From positions 1 to 10,476 of the forward strand of contig JAIPFN010000210.1 of the NCBI GenBank assembly GCA_021736615.1: DNA of 10,476 nt. Direction: 5' to 3'. Under the pieces are notes generated by a model. The model was not told where the DNA came from, did not search any database, and was given only the letters and a program-made list of their open reading frames with translations. The position numbers were made by a program, and so were the translations under genes. Below are positions 1 to 6,506 of the stretch, in pieces. This stretch comes from Phycisphaerae bacterium (GTDB taxonomy: Bacteria; Planctomycetota; Phycisphaerae; Sedimentisphaerales; Anaerohalosphaeraceae). Position 1 is the first letter of the stretch. Each line of letters opens with the position of its first letter.

Positions 1-65
1 CTCGTTAAATAAACTCGTTAAATAAACTCGTTAAATAAACTGGTTAAATAAACTGGTTAAATAAA
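1..65. repeat. 13-bp tandem repeat, five copies
   Basis: Five head-to-tail copies of a 13-bp unit (ctcgttaaataaa) start at the window edge. The first three copies read ctcg and the last two ctgg, and otherwise they are identical. The array probably continues to the left of the window. The unit length is not a multiple of three and no gene covers it, so this is an intergenic microsatellite-like array. There are no spacers, so it is not a CRISPR. Confidence 0.9.
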
Positions 66-69
66 CGAG

Positions 70-107
70 AAAATAAGTAACTGATTTCATAATAAATAAC
101 TTATTTT
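70..107. repeat. AT-rich inverted repeat beside the tandem array
   Basis: A 9-bp perfect inverted repeat (AAAATAAGT at 70-78, ACTTATTTT at 99-107) encloses a 20-nt loop. The stem is almost all A/T, so it would be a weak hairpin. It may be a weak terminator or a protein-binding palindrome, and its role cannot be told from the sequence. Confidence 0.4.
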
Positions 108-143
108 TATTTGAGTAAATATAGTTCCTTCCTTTCTTTCCGG

Positions 144-172
144 ATTATATGTCAACCGGCTTTAATTTACAA
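144..172 (-). promoter_or_regulatory. Sigma-70-like promoter facing left
   Basis: Read on the minus strand there is TTGTAA (167-172), a 17-nt spacer, then TATAAT (144-149), a perfect -10 box at the ideal distance. It would transcribe leftward through the inverted repeat and the 13-bp tandem array and out of the window, so its target is not visible. A purine-rich stretch follows, but no start codon lies at a usable distance. AT-rich sequence makes chance matches common, hence the moderate confidence. Confidence 0.4.
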
Positions 173-257
173 TTAATATTACGTTTATGAACAGCATTAT
201 CGAGGTATTCGCAGCGCAAAACGGTAGTGATATTTTGGCCATTTTTAGGATGGTGTT

Positions 258-473
258 TTAATGTCTTAGAGGGATATGCCCAAACACCACTAATACTCCA
301 AAAACAATCACAATTACTCCTGTAATTTGGTGGAAGATATAAACATGCTTTCCCCACAGTATTTTTGAGCGAGCAACCAAAAATCGATAGATAATAAAAT
401 TACTCTTTAGACTTCCACATATAAACAGAAATAGCCCCGCTACTATTATTAAAATTCCCCATAGTAAGTGCAT
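258..473 (-). CDS. Small two-helix membrane protein, function unknown
   Basis: A 71-residue protein. Residues 3-20 are a hydrophobic segment (LLWGILIIVAGLFLFICG). A short polar middle follows (LKSNFIIYRFLVARSKILWGKH), then a second hydrophobic segment at about 46-65 (YIFHQITGVIVIVFGVLVVFG). This gives two membrane helices joined by a basic loop. The ATG at 473 has a good ribosome-binding site (AAGGAAG on the minus strand, about 8 nt upstream), which supports a real gene despite its size. It lies about 80 bp downstream of the aldo/keto reductase stop on the same strand, so it could be the last cistron of that operon or a separate unit. A TTGACA sequence occurs in the gap without a convincing -10 box. 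I do not recognise a named family and propose no function beyond membrane location. Confidence 0.7.
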   Translation of the reverse strand: MHLLWGILIIVAGLFLFICGSLKSNFIIYRFLVARSKILWGKHVYIFHQITGVIVIVFGVLVVFGHIPLRH

Positions 474-555
474 TATATTCTTCCTTTTGCATCTTGTTTT
501 GAATTATTTTATGTCAAGACTGGTTATCAGTTCTTTGACGCAACTATTGCGACAT

Positions 556-1614
556 TCACTCTACACTCATTTTTTTGACTCTTTCGTCGCTGAGGACGGC
601 GGTTCCCGCATCGGCCAACAGAGCACGGTCTTGATTGGTGTATGTTGTCTCTTCAGCAAAAATCTTGATGTTGTAGTCGATTTCTTTGGGATAACGCATG
701 CCAATCGTTAGGATATGGATGCGGTCGTCTCTGAGTACATAACGGATGGCCGCACCGGGTAGACTTTCCCATTGCTTTTGACCATTACCTCCGAGCATAC
801 CTGCTCCCAGGACTTTCATTGCGACGATTCCCATCTTCAGATCATGTGCTTTCGCAAGGCATGCATTACGAAGCTCTGTCGTTCGAGGAGAAAAAAGCCT
901 GCTGTACCCGCGAGGCAGGTATCCATAAGCAAGCATACAAAGGTCAAATCCACCTGATTGGATCAAAGCTAATGCCTTGTCGAAATAGTGGTGAGCGGAA
1001 AAGCCCACGAAACGGACCAAACCCTTGTCGCGTGCCTTGGTGAGTTCTGCCTGGACTTCCATGCATTGTTCGACAGTCATTTGCTCGACACCGGGTGTTC
1101 CGTGAATCAAAATAGCGTCGATGTAATCTGTTTGCAATTCCTTCAGATTCATCTCAACCTGACGAGTGGCCTCGCCCTTGGGCACTTTTGTGAAGCGTCC
1201 GTCTGGTTTGGATAGGTCCCAGAAATCCACCTTGGTCGTTATAAAGACATTGTCACGAACATCCTTCAAAGCTTTTCCTATAATCGCCTGACTGTCACTG
1301 TAGGTATAGCTGATGGCGGTATCAAAGTACCGAACTCCTTTATCGTAGGCGTAGCGTACTAGTTTTATTCGGTCCTCGGTTGACAGGGTATTTCCGGATT
1401 TTGTTGGAAGAGCAGCGCCACCATATCCCAGTCTCGGCAGTTCAAGGCCGGTCTTTCCAAATACACGGCTGGGTATCTTACTCGTCAGCCTGGACTTCTT
1501 ATCTTCAGTTTCTGCACCTTCAGCAATATTTGCTACTAAAATCCCAGCAGACGTTGATTGGGCTGCAAGCTTAAAAAACTCACGCCGCTTAATATCATTA
1601 TTTTTTCTATTCAT
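556..1614 (-). CDS. Aldo/keto reductase with Tat signal
   Basis: A 352-residue NAD(P)H-dependent oxidoreductase of the aldo/keto reductase superfamily (TIM barrel), predicted to be exported. The N-terminus carries a twin-arginine motif (K9-R10-R11-E-F-F-K15) followed by a short hydrophobic stretch to about residue 33, the pattern of Tat-exported cofactor-containing proteins. The barrel begins near residue 48 (SRVFGKTGLELPRLGYGG). The catalytic tetrad is readable: D98 and Y103 in FDTAISY, K128 in ITTKVD, and H171 in AILIHG. The substrate is unknown. Export would mean that it folds with its nicotinamide cofactor before transport, as described for other Tat-exported enzymes; the signal could also be non-functional. 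The ATG at 1614 is preceded by GGAG about 8 nt upstream. The gene starts 39 bp after the ankyrin/propeller gene, so co-transcription is likely. No clear terminator follows; a 5-bp hairpin just after the stop lacks a T-run. Confidence 0.9.
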   Translation of the reverse strand: MNRKNNDIKRREFFKLAAQSTSAGILVANIAEGAETEDKKSRLTSKIPSRVFGKTGLELPRLGYGGAALPTKSGNTLSTEDRIKLVRYAYDKGVRYFDTAISYTYSDSQAIIGKALKDVRDNVFITTKVDFWDLSKPDGRFTKVPKGEATRQVEMNLKELQTDYIDAILIHGTPGVEQMTVEQCMEVQAELTKARDKGLVRFVGFSAHHYFDKALALIQSGGFDLCMLAYGYLPRGYSRLFSPRTTELRNACLAKAHDLKMGIVAMKVLGAGMLGGNGQKQWESLPGAAIRYVLRDDRIHILTIGMRYPKEIDYNIKIFAEETTYTNQDRALLADAGTAVLSDERVKKMSVE

Positions 1615-1653
1615 TGCAACACTCCATCAATTAGCTTCCTTATCTACTTGTTT

Positions 1654-3114
1654 CTATTTTAGGGTTGCCTCGCAGTGAGGATATCGATAATCGGCATCAT
1701 CATTCGTTGACACTTTGACAGTTGATTCATCCTTCAGTGTATACAGGTAGAGTGACGGACTGGCATGATAGACAATCACCGCCTCGTCCTTAGTCCAGCG
1801 TGGATAAGCAAACCAGCGATTCGTCCCCTCTTCATTTGCGAACGGCTTGAAATTTGTAATGCTGAGTTTCTTAGCGTCGAAATCAGCGAGGTATAACGTG
1901 CGCCCTATGTCTTTATACTGAAATCCCTTCTGATACTCGAAACAAATCTTCTTCTCACTTGGCGATATGCTGATGCGATCCAGCAAACCTTTCTTAGCCA
2001 GTTCGCAACCTATACGTTCAAATTTCGGCTTGAGCCTATCATTAGGTGTCATTAGGTAATAACCCCATCCCTGTTTAGGATGATTACATTGCACAAGTAT
2101 CCTTCCGTCAGTAAGGCAGGAGTAGGCCCAGGTGTGGTAGTTTTTATCGGTTAACGCAATCTCCTGACCGGGCTTGTTGCCCACTTTGCTCGCCATCACG
2201 TAGAAGCTAAGCTTGTCGGGATGCCTGCGATTCCAGATTGGTGTATTGGTTCCATCTCGCGTCCAGGTCTGATTGAAATCCGTGTGCATGCCGTCGGTTA
2301 GCGCATGCAACCCCGTTCCGTCAACACTGATTATGTGTATCTGGGTCTTCCAGTTAGTCACCACAGGGTCGTCCTTCAGTCTGCGAAAGAACACGAGCAT
2401 ATCCCCGGTCTTGGACCAAGAGGGCTTAAAGTCCTGATGTCCGCTGGTCAGCGGTTTTCCTTCGAGCGTACCGTACGTGTTCACATGGATCTCACCATTC
2501 ATAAAATATGATCCTCGGTATCCGGTGCTCGTTATCTCACTCGAAGTCTCCTCTATCTGTTCCTTGGTTTGGCCTCCAGATCGCCGTAGGACAGTGGCAA
2601 TTTGTGGTCGAGTTGACTGTATCCTCTTTAAATCCAATTGAATCTTCAGCTTTACGGCAACATAGTGGTAGATGCCTTCCAATCCCGTATCCCATTCGCT
2701 GATCACTGTATCCAGGGCGGTCTCTCCTCTGCTATTCCTTGCATTCACCTGTATGCCCTTGTTCAGAAGCAGCATGACAGTGTCCCGATGGCAGAAAAAG
2801 GCAGCAATATGCAGGGCGGTTGATCCATCATAGGTATTTCTGAGGTTTACGTCTGCTCCCTTTGCAATCAGTAATTCTGCTGCTTTAGTTTGGCCCAACA
2901 ATGCTGCCACCATCAAAGGCGTATTACCACCTGAAGGTTCCCTACTATCAACGTCGATCCCCGCCTCCAGGTTCTGCTTGATTGCCTCGATGTTACTGTC
3001 TGACGCTGCCTCCCAAATATCGATTTTCGGCGTTGCAGCAACCGCGTCCTTAGACTGTCCAGAAACAAAAACCAATGTGAAAATCAGAATCAATACGTTA
3101 ATCTTATTTATCAC
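1654..3114 (-). CDS. Secreted ankyrin-repeat plus TolB-like propeller protein
   Basis: A 486-residue protein. It starts at GTG (3114), with AAGGA about 7 nt upstream and a good signal peptide (hydrophobic residues 6-19, likely cleavage near AVA-A at 26-27). Residues 32-60 form a degenerate first ankyrin repeat. Two good repeats follow at about 63-95 (NTPLMVAALLGQTKAAELLI) and 97-128 (STALHIAAFFCHRDTVMLLL), and a fourth, interrupted repeat lies at about 129-180. From about residue 200 to the end there are blades typical of TolB/WD40-like (PD40) propellers, for example DFKPSWSKTGDMLVFF, IHIISVDGTGLHALTD, RISISPSEKKICFEY and YPRWTKDEAVIVYH. This part may bind peptide or polysaccharide; no catalytic residues are evident. 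The protein should act in the periplasm or at the surface. It lies 45 bp after the FecR-type gene, and its first ankyrin repeat closely matches the one at the C-terminus of that neighbour, which suggests a shared partner. Confidence 0.85.
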   Translation of the reverse strand: MINKINVLILIFTLVFVSGQSKDAVAATPKIDIWEAASDSNIEAIKQNLEAGIDVDSREPSGGNTPLMVAALLGQTKAAELLIAKGADVNLRNTYDGSTALHIAAFFCHRDTVMLLLNKGIQVNARNSRGETALDTVISEWDTGLEGIYHYVAVKLKIQLDLKRIQSTRPQIATVLRRSGGQTKEQIEETSSEITSTGYRGSYFMNGEIHVNTYGTLEGKPLTSGHQDFKPSWSKTGDMLVFFRRLKDDPVVTNWKTQIHIISVDGTGLHALTDGMHTDFNQTWTRDGTNTPIWNRRHPDKLSFYVMASKVGNKPGQEIALTDKNYHTWAYSCLTDGRILVQCNHPKQGWGYYLMTPNDRLKPKFERIGCELAKKGLLDRISISPSEKKICFEYQKGFQYKDIGRTLYLADFDAKKLSITNFKPFANEEGTNRWFAYPRWTKDEAVIVYHASPSLYLYTLKDESTVKVSTNDDADYRYPHCEATLK

Positions 3115-3159
3115 AATATTTCCTTATCAATATTCCTACTTTATTACCTTGTTATTATT

Positions 3160-4977
3160 TCAATTAGTTTTATCATCACCCGACTGGCCACCAGCTTCTC
3201 GGAGAAACTCGGCAATGGCAAGCCTGTTCTTACTTTCGGAAAATAGCTCCAAGGTTGTGGCATCCAAAGGGGTAAAGCCTTTCTCATCTATAACATTAAC
3301 CTTTGCTCCAGCATTAATCAGTTGCCTTGCTATTTCCACACGTCCAAAAGCGGCTGCCCAATGCAGTGGTGTCCCACCGTATTCATCCTTGGCTTTGGCA
3401 TTGATATTGGCTCCCTGGTCGATAAGAAATTGACTAACCTCACGCTGATCGGACAGGACTGCCATGTGCAAAGATGTTGCTCCGGAAGCGATAATCCCTG
3501 GCGCCATGAATACAGTGTCAATATCGATCCCTGCGAGGAGATTTTGTTTGATAGCTTCCAGGTCTCCATTAGATGCAGCGGCCCAGATATTCGTTATGGG
3601 CCGCTGTGAAGGTTCTATCGTCGCAGGATACTCGGATATCACAGGCGGTAATAATTCCATTTCAATTATTTCAAGCCCTGCTTGCTTATCTAGAGTGTGA
3701 TACCAGATAGAATCGAGAACCAGATAAGAAGAGATCTCCGGCAAATTGTCCCTAATCTCGTCAAGCGTCGGATCGAGCTGGAAATCTTGGAGGTCTAAAA
3801 GCACCTCAAAGCTTTCTTTACTATGAAATTTAGTTGCTGGTTGAATGATTCCAAACCGTCCAGCGAATCCACCACCGGGATATCGAACAGTAACACCAAA
3901 GTACACATTATTACTGGAAGCAATATATCCTTTTACTTTCAAACGAGAATAGGGCTGAAGGACCACCGGCGGCTTATCACCACGGGAGACCTCACATGCC
4001 GCCATGTAGCAGGTAAACCCCTTGTGGGTAGTGGTTGGAATCGCCCTAAGTCTTGCAGCTTTGTTGGTTGTCTCAGGTAACCATTCGCCGTAAAGTTTCT
4101 CTTTCTCGAACTGGAATTGACTCTTCCACCTGCTAACCGATTCGGGAATAGGAACCGGTTGCATATCCCGGTCATCGGCAGTGACAATCCGGTGTTTGGC
4201 CGGTACGTCAACGGTAATATTATCACTGATTCGTTTTATCCGAACTTTTCCTTCATTGACATTCAAAATAGTGGATGCCGCCTCGGTTTCTACCTCGAAT
4301 TGAGTGCCTACCACTTCCAGCATGGCAGTCTGAGTGTAAATGAGTATTGGCTTACCTGTCGGTTGAGGCTTCGCGTTGACAAATATTTTGCCTTCCTTGA
4401 TATATAGGTTCTTTTGTCCGTACTCTGAAAAGGTAAGTGTTGAGATTCCGGAAATTGTCACAGTTGAGCCATCATTGAATTCGAATTCAAACCATGAGTC
4501 AGGTGCCTTACCCTCGATAGTTCCCCCCGACAATTCTTTCCCTAAACTCAAATCATAAGAGACTCTACCTTGGTCGCCTGTCCATTGCAGGGCCCCGCTC
4601 AATCCCGTAATCGTAGCGATCTTGCGTTCAGTTTTTGCGAAGAAGAAGCTAGCCGTAACACTTAGAATAATTATAATGACTGCTGCGATAGCCGATATTA
4701 ATCTGTGGTTGCGGGTGATTCGAAAACGTTGCAGGGCCGACGAGCTTGAAGAGATTACATATGGCGCAGCTGTATCTTGTTCGGTTTCAGATACCTCCAA
4801 CGGCTGAACAAAGCCACCGTTAAGTAACTCGGTAAGATGCTGATCCATGATACACCGCCTCGCAAAGACCTCCGCATTACCCGGAGACTCAGCCAACCAG
4901 GCAAATAATTCCTTTATTTCGATGGCGTCAAGACTCCCATCGAGATATCGGTCGATTTGTTGTCTGTGGTCTTCCAT
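3160..4977 (-). CDS. FecR-type anti-sigma/regulator with C-terminal ankyrin repeats
   Basis: A 605-residue single-pass membrane protein. Residues 1-55 form the cytoplasmic anti-sigma-like helical region (DRYLDGSLDAIEIKELFAWL, then AEVFARRCIMDQHL). Residues 92-114 are one transmembrane helix. Residues about 118-250 form a FecR domain, with FEFNDGSTVTI, an LYIKEGKIFV stretch, the signature LEVVGTQFEVE (220-230) and LNVNEGKVRI. Residues about 285-445 are a beta-rich region resembling the sugar-binding-like domains often found in this position, but I cannot name it. Residues about 460-600 contain three to four ankyrin repeats, including GGTPLHWAAAFGRVEIARQLI. The start overlaps the sigma stop by one base (TAATG) with GGAG about 8 nt upstream, so the two are translationally coupled. 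By analogy with FecI/FecR and similar planctomycete pairs, it probably restrains or activates the ECF sigma factor in response to an extracytoplasmic signal. A C-terminal ankyrin array on a FecR protein is unusual. Confidence 0.88.
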   Translation of the reverse strand: MEDHRQQIDRYLDGSLDAIEIKELFAWLAESPGNAEVFARRCIMDQHLTELLNGGFVQPLEVSETEQDTAAPYVISSSSSALQRFRITRNHRLISAIAAVIIIILSVTASFFFAKTERKIATITGLSGALQWTGDQGRVSYDLSLGKELSGGTIEGKAPDSWFEFEFNDGSTVTISGISTLTFSEYGQKNLYIKEGKIFVNAKPQPTGKPILIYTQTAMLEVVGTQFEVETEAASTILNVNEGKVRIKRISDNITVDVPAKHRIVTADDRDMQPVPIPESVSRWKSQFQFEKEKLYGEWLPETTNKAARLRAIPTTTHKGFTCYMAACEVSRGDKPPVVLQPYSRLKVKGYIASSNNVYFGVTVRYPGGGFAGRFGIIQPATKFHSKESFEVLLDLQDFQLDPTLDEIRDNLPEISSYLVLDSIWYHTLDKQAGLEIIEMELLPPVISEYPATIEPSQRPITNIWAAASNGDLEAIKQNLLAGIDIDTVFMAPGIIASGATSLHMAVLSDQREVSQFLIDQGANINAKAKDEYGGTPLHWAAAFGRVEIARQLINAGAKVNVIDEKGFTPLDATTLELFSESKNRLAIAEFLREAGGQSGDDKTN

Positions 4978-5501
4978 TAAGCTTTCTCCGTACTCAAGCG
5001 ACGGTCAATACACTCTCGCAAAGCGGAACGGATACGAAACAGCAGCACCCCAATGGCGCTGGCAGACTTTCCCAGTAGCTCAGCAATCTGTTTCAGCTCC
5101 AATCCTTTTTCATAGCGTAGCAGCAACACTTTGCGTCCTTCGCCGCTGACCTTTTCTACACAGTGAGCCAGTGCATCCTTTATGTCCTGAACATGAGGGT
5201 CGAGGCGTTCAAACGCATTCGAGACCTGGTCGATCGCATCGGTAAGCATCAAGTCTCGATCACGATACTTTTTCCGCAAGTGGGTCCAGACGACTCGACG
5301 GGCAATTCCCAATGCCCAACCGATAAATGGCTGATTCGAATCATAGGATGCGTATCGGTCAACAATCACAAGTGCTACTTCCTGAAGCACATCTTCCGCT
5401 TCCGCAGACTCACGGATAAAGCTGCGAACGAACCGCTCCACCGAAGGTTCTGCCCGAGTCCAGTCAATGGTCATTTGCTTGATTTCTTTGTCATTTGTCA
5501 T
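4977..5501 (-). CDS. ECF RNA polymerase sigma factor
   Basis: A sigma-70 family ECF factor of 174 residues, counted from the ATG at 5501. Region 2 spans about residues 14-82, with the core-binding/-10 motif AEDVLQEVALVIVDRY (35-50) and the helix FIGWALGIARRVVWTHLRKK. Region 4 spans about residues 110-165, with VLLLRYEKGLELKQIAELLG and SASAIGVLLFRIRSAL forming the -35-binding helix-turn-helix. It resembles the short ECF type common in Planctomycetes and Verrucomicrobia. A longer frame begins at a TTG (5528). I prefer the ATG at 5501 because neither start has a clear ribosome-binding site and region 2 needs only a short leader. It is the first gene of the operon and directs transcription under control of the coupled FecR-type protein; autoregulation is usual for such pairs but no cognate promoter motif could be identified here. 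Confidence 0.88.
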   Translation of the reverse strand: MTNDKEIKQMTIDWTRAEPSVERFVRSFIRESAEAEDVLQEVALVIVDRYASYDSNQPFIGWALGIARRVVWTHLRKKYRDRDLMLTDAIDQVSNAFERLDPHVQDIKDALAHCVEKVSGEGRKVLLLRYEKGLELKQIAELLGKSASAIGVLLFRIRSALRECIDRRLSTEKA

Positions 5502-5549
5502 ATCAATAGTGTATTGTCGTTTTCTCAAAATACATTACAGAAAAACACG

Positions 5550-5598
5550 AAAAAAAGAGCTTGGTAGACGAAGCGTTTATAATGCCGCTAAGTCTACC
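5550..5598 (-). terminator. Terminator-like hairpin upstream of sigma gene
   Basis: On the minus strand GGTAGAC (5592-5598) pairs with GTCTACC (5563-5569). A 2x2 internal loop and then AGCG/CGCT extend the stem around a 10-nt loop. A run of seven T follows at 5550-5556, after a 6-nt gap. It lies about 50 bp before the sigma ATG and 400 bp downstream of ssrA. It could end leftward transcripts from ssrA and so insulate the sigma operon, or act as a leader hairpin of that operon. The gap between stem and T-run weakens the terminator call. Confidence 0.4.
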
Positions 5599-5953
5599 GT
5601 TTAGATAATCCCGTACATCGCAAAATATGTATTCTCATAAACTCTTTTAGGGTATAGGTTTATAAAGAACACGCATGAGCGTCATTGACAGTACTGATAT
5701 TTTAGCATCTTGGATCTATAAAAATAAATTGGTTTACATTGATAAGTTGTATCTCATCATATGGCATTGCCAAAAAGCTTTGCAAGACAATTCATCATTT
5801 ACCATTTAGGCGGGGGGTATAGTAATTTAGAATTACCAAAACAATCAAGAACACCCTTGTTTTTAGCGCACAAGAGAGTATTTTTGATATTTATTAATGA
5901 AATGAAGTGTGCCCTATGTGTGCCCAAGTGAATTATTAATTATCGACAGATGG

Positions 5954-5984
5954 ATGTAAGTACAGTATATTAAAGCACTTACAT
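5954..5984. repeat. 8-bp inverted repeat beside tmRNA 3' end
   Basis: ATGTAAGT at 5954-5961 and ACTTACAT at 5977-5984 can form an AT-rich stem with a 15-nt loop, ending 14 bp before the mature tmRNA 3' end. It lacks a T-run on the minus strand. It may help 3' trimming or mark an operator-like palindrome; the role is unknown. Confidence 0.35.
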
Positions 5985-5997
5985 AAATATAGTAAAT

Positions 5998-6351
5998 TGG
6001 AGGCGGGGGGATTCGAACCCCCGTCCCGTGACATTTCGGGCAAAGCGTCTACATGCTTAGTCGCTTATTTAAATTTCGCGTCAAAGAACGTCCAGCGACA
6101 GACTTTCTTATCAGCTATTGAACTAAAGTTTCGTCTTTGCGTCGCTCAAATCCGCTCGGACTATCCTGCTAGTTGGCGCCCTTAACATTCCCGCAGGAAG
6201 GAAACGCTAGGACGGGTTGCCATATTAGGCAGCCATGCGCAACTGAGAGTTGCCAATTAAAATTAATTTGCCGGGATGATTAGCCAGGCCAACCGACATC
6301 CTGGGCATGCAACTTAACCGTCTATCTGTCCGGTCGATGCCATTCGCCCCC
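5998..6351 (-). ncRNA. ssrA: Transfer-messenger RNA (tmRNA)
   Basis: One-piece tmRNA of about 354 nt. The mature 5' end GGGGGCG (6345-6351) pairs with CGCCTCC (5999-6005) in a 7-bp acceptor stem with one G-U pair; the discriminator A is at 5998. CCA is not encoded (the next bases read ATT), so it must be added enzymatically. Conserved blocks are present: GGCATCGACCGG near the 5' end, GCATGCC and GGTTGGCCT in the pseudoknot-1 region, TAAGCATGTAGACGC near the 3' end, and a T-arm GGGGG-TTCGAAT-CCCCC. Aligning the region before the tag with the E. coli molecule places the resume codon at GGC 6254-6252, giving tag GNSQLRMAA and stop TAA at 6225-6227. With SmpB it rescues stalled ribosomes and marks the nascent peptide for proteolysis. 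A false plus-strand frame starting MEAGGFEPPSR lies across it. Confidence 0.95.
6225..6254 (-). other. tmRNA proteolysis-tag reading frame (GNSQLRMAA)
   Basis: Nine codons, GGC AAC TCT CAG TTG CGC ATG GCT GCC, then TAA. The resume position is inferred by alignment with the E. coli tmRNA just upstream of its GCA resume codon. The tag ends in two alanines as most bacterial tags do, and the stop lies in the usual hairpin after the tag (GTTGC ... GGCAAC). It has Met where the E. coli tag has Leu before AA. Confidence 0.75.
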
Positions 6352-6372
6352 GAATTGTAAAAGAACGCACAT

Positions 6373-6400
6373 ATTATACGATAAAAATCGACATTTACAA
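6373..6400 (-). promoter_or_regulatory. Promoter of ssrA
   Basis: On the minus strand TTGTAA (6395-6400), a 16-nt spacer and a perfect TATAAT (6373-6378). Transcription would start near 6366, giving a leader of about 15 nt that RNase P would remove to make the mature 5' G at 6351. Confidence 0.7.
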
Positions 6401-6434
6401 GCCCAAAACAACAAACTTTTGAGAATACTGCCGC

Positions 6435-6462
6435 TTGATATACTCCTCTGATATGATATACT
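6435..6462 (+). promoter_or_regulatory. Promoter of dapB
   Basis: TTGATA (6435-6440), a 16-nt spacer and TATACT (6457-6462). The expected start near 6469 leaves a leader of about 38 nt containing the dapB ribosome-binding site (GAAGGA at 6493-6498, 8 nt before the ATG). It is divergent from the ssrA promoter, with the two -35 boxes 34 bp apart. As no promoter is visible before the downstream restriction-modification genes, it probably drives them too. Confidence 0.65.
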
Positions 6463-6506
6463 GCTGAAATACTAAAAAATTCAATAAAAAACGAAGGAAT
6501 ATCAAA

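Larger units (their letters stand above)
5502..5997. other. Non-coding spacer between ECF sigma gene and ssrA
   Basis: About 500 bp without a convincing gene on either strand. The only reading frame of note is a 56-codon plus-strand frame at 5761-5931 without a ribosome-binding site. The stretch contains a hairpin with a T-run (minus strand), two 8-bp direct repeats GTGTGCCC (5907-5914 and 5918-5925), and a 10-nt copy of the ssrA 3' end (5808-5817). It also holds an 8-bp inverted repeat ATGTAAGT/ACTTACAT (5954-5961 and 5977-5984) just past the tmRNA end. That inverted repeat has no following T-run, so it is not a standard terminator. Confidence 0.6.

Noticed and set aside
1..65. CRISPR array
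   Set aside because: The units are 13 bp, directly adjoining and without unique spacers.
145..357. 70-codon minus-strand frame overlapping the small membrane protein
   Set aside because: It overlaps the 71-residue gene in another frame, lacks a ribosome-binding site and has no domain-like character, whereas the other frame has two clean hydrophobic helices and a good Shine-Dalgarno sequence.
2978..3433. Plus-strand 151-codon frame across the ankyrin and FecR genes
   Set aside because: It is antisense to two convincing genes and crosses their junction; a shadow frame.
5502..5528. TTG start at 5528 for the sigma factor
   Set aside because: It adds nine residues with no family resemblance and no ribosome-binding site. 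The ATG at 5501 is enough for region 2, though the TTG cannot be excluded.
5761..5931. Plus-strand 56-codon frame in the sigma-ssrA spacer
   Set aside because: No ribosome-binding site, no recognisable motif, AT-driven composition, and it spans the repeats. Kept only as part of the non-coding spacer.
5997..6185. Plus-strand 62-codon frame beginning MEAGGFEPPSR
   Set aside because: It is the antisense reading of the tmRNA 3' end. EAGGFEPPSR is a well-known false translation of T-arm and acceptor sequences.
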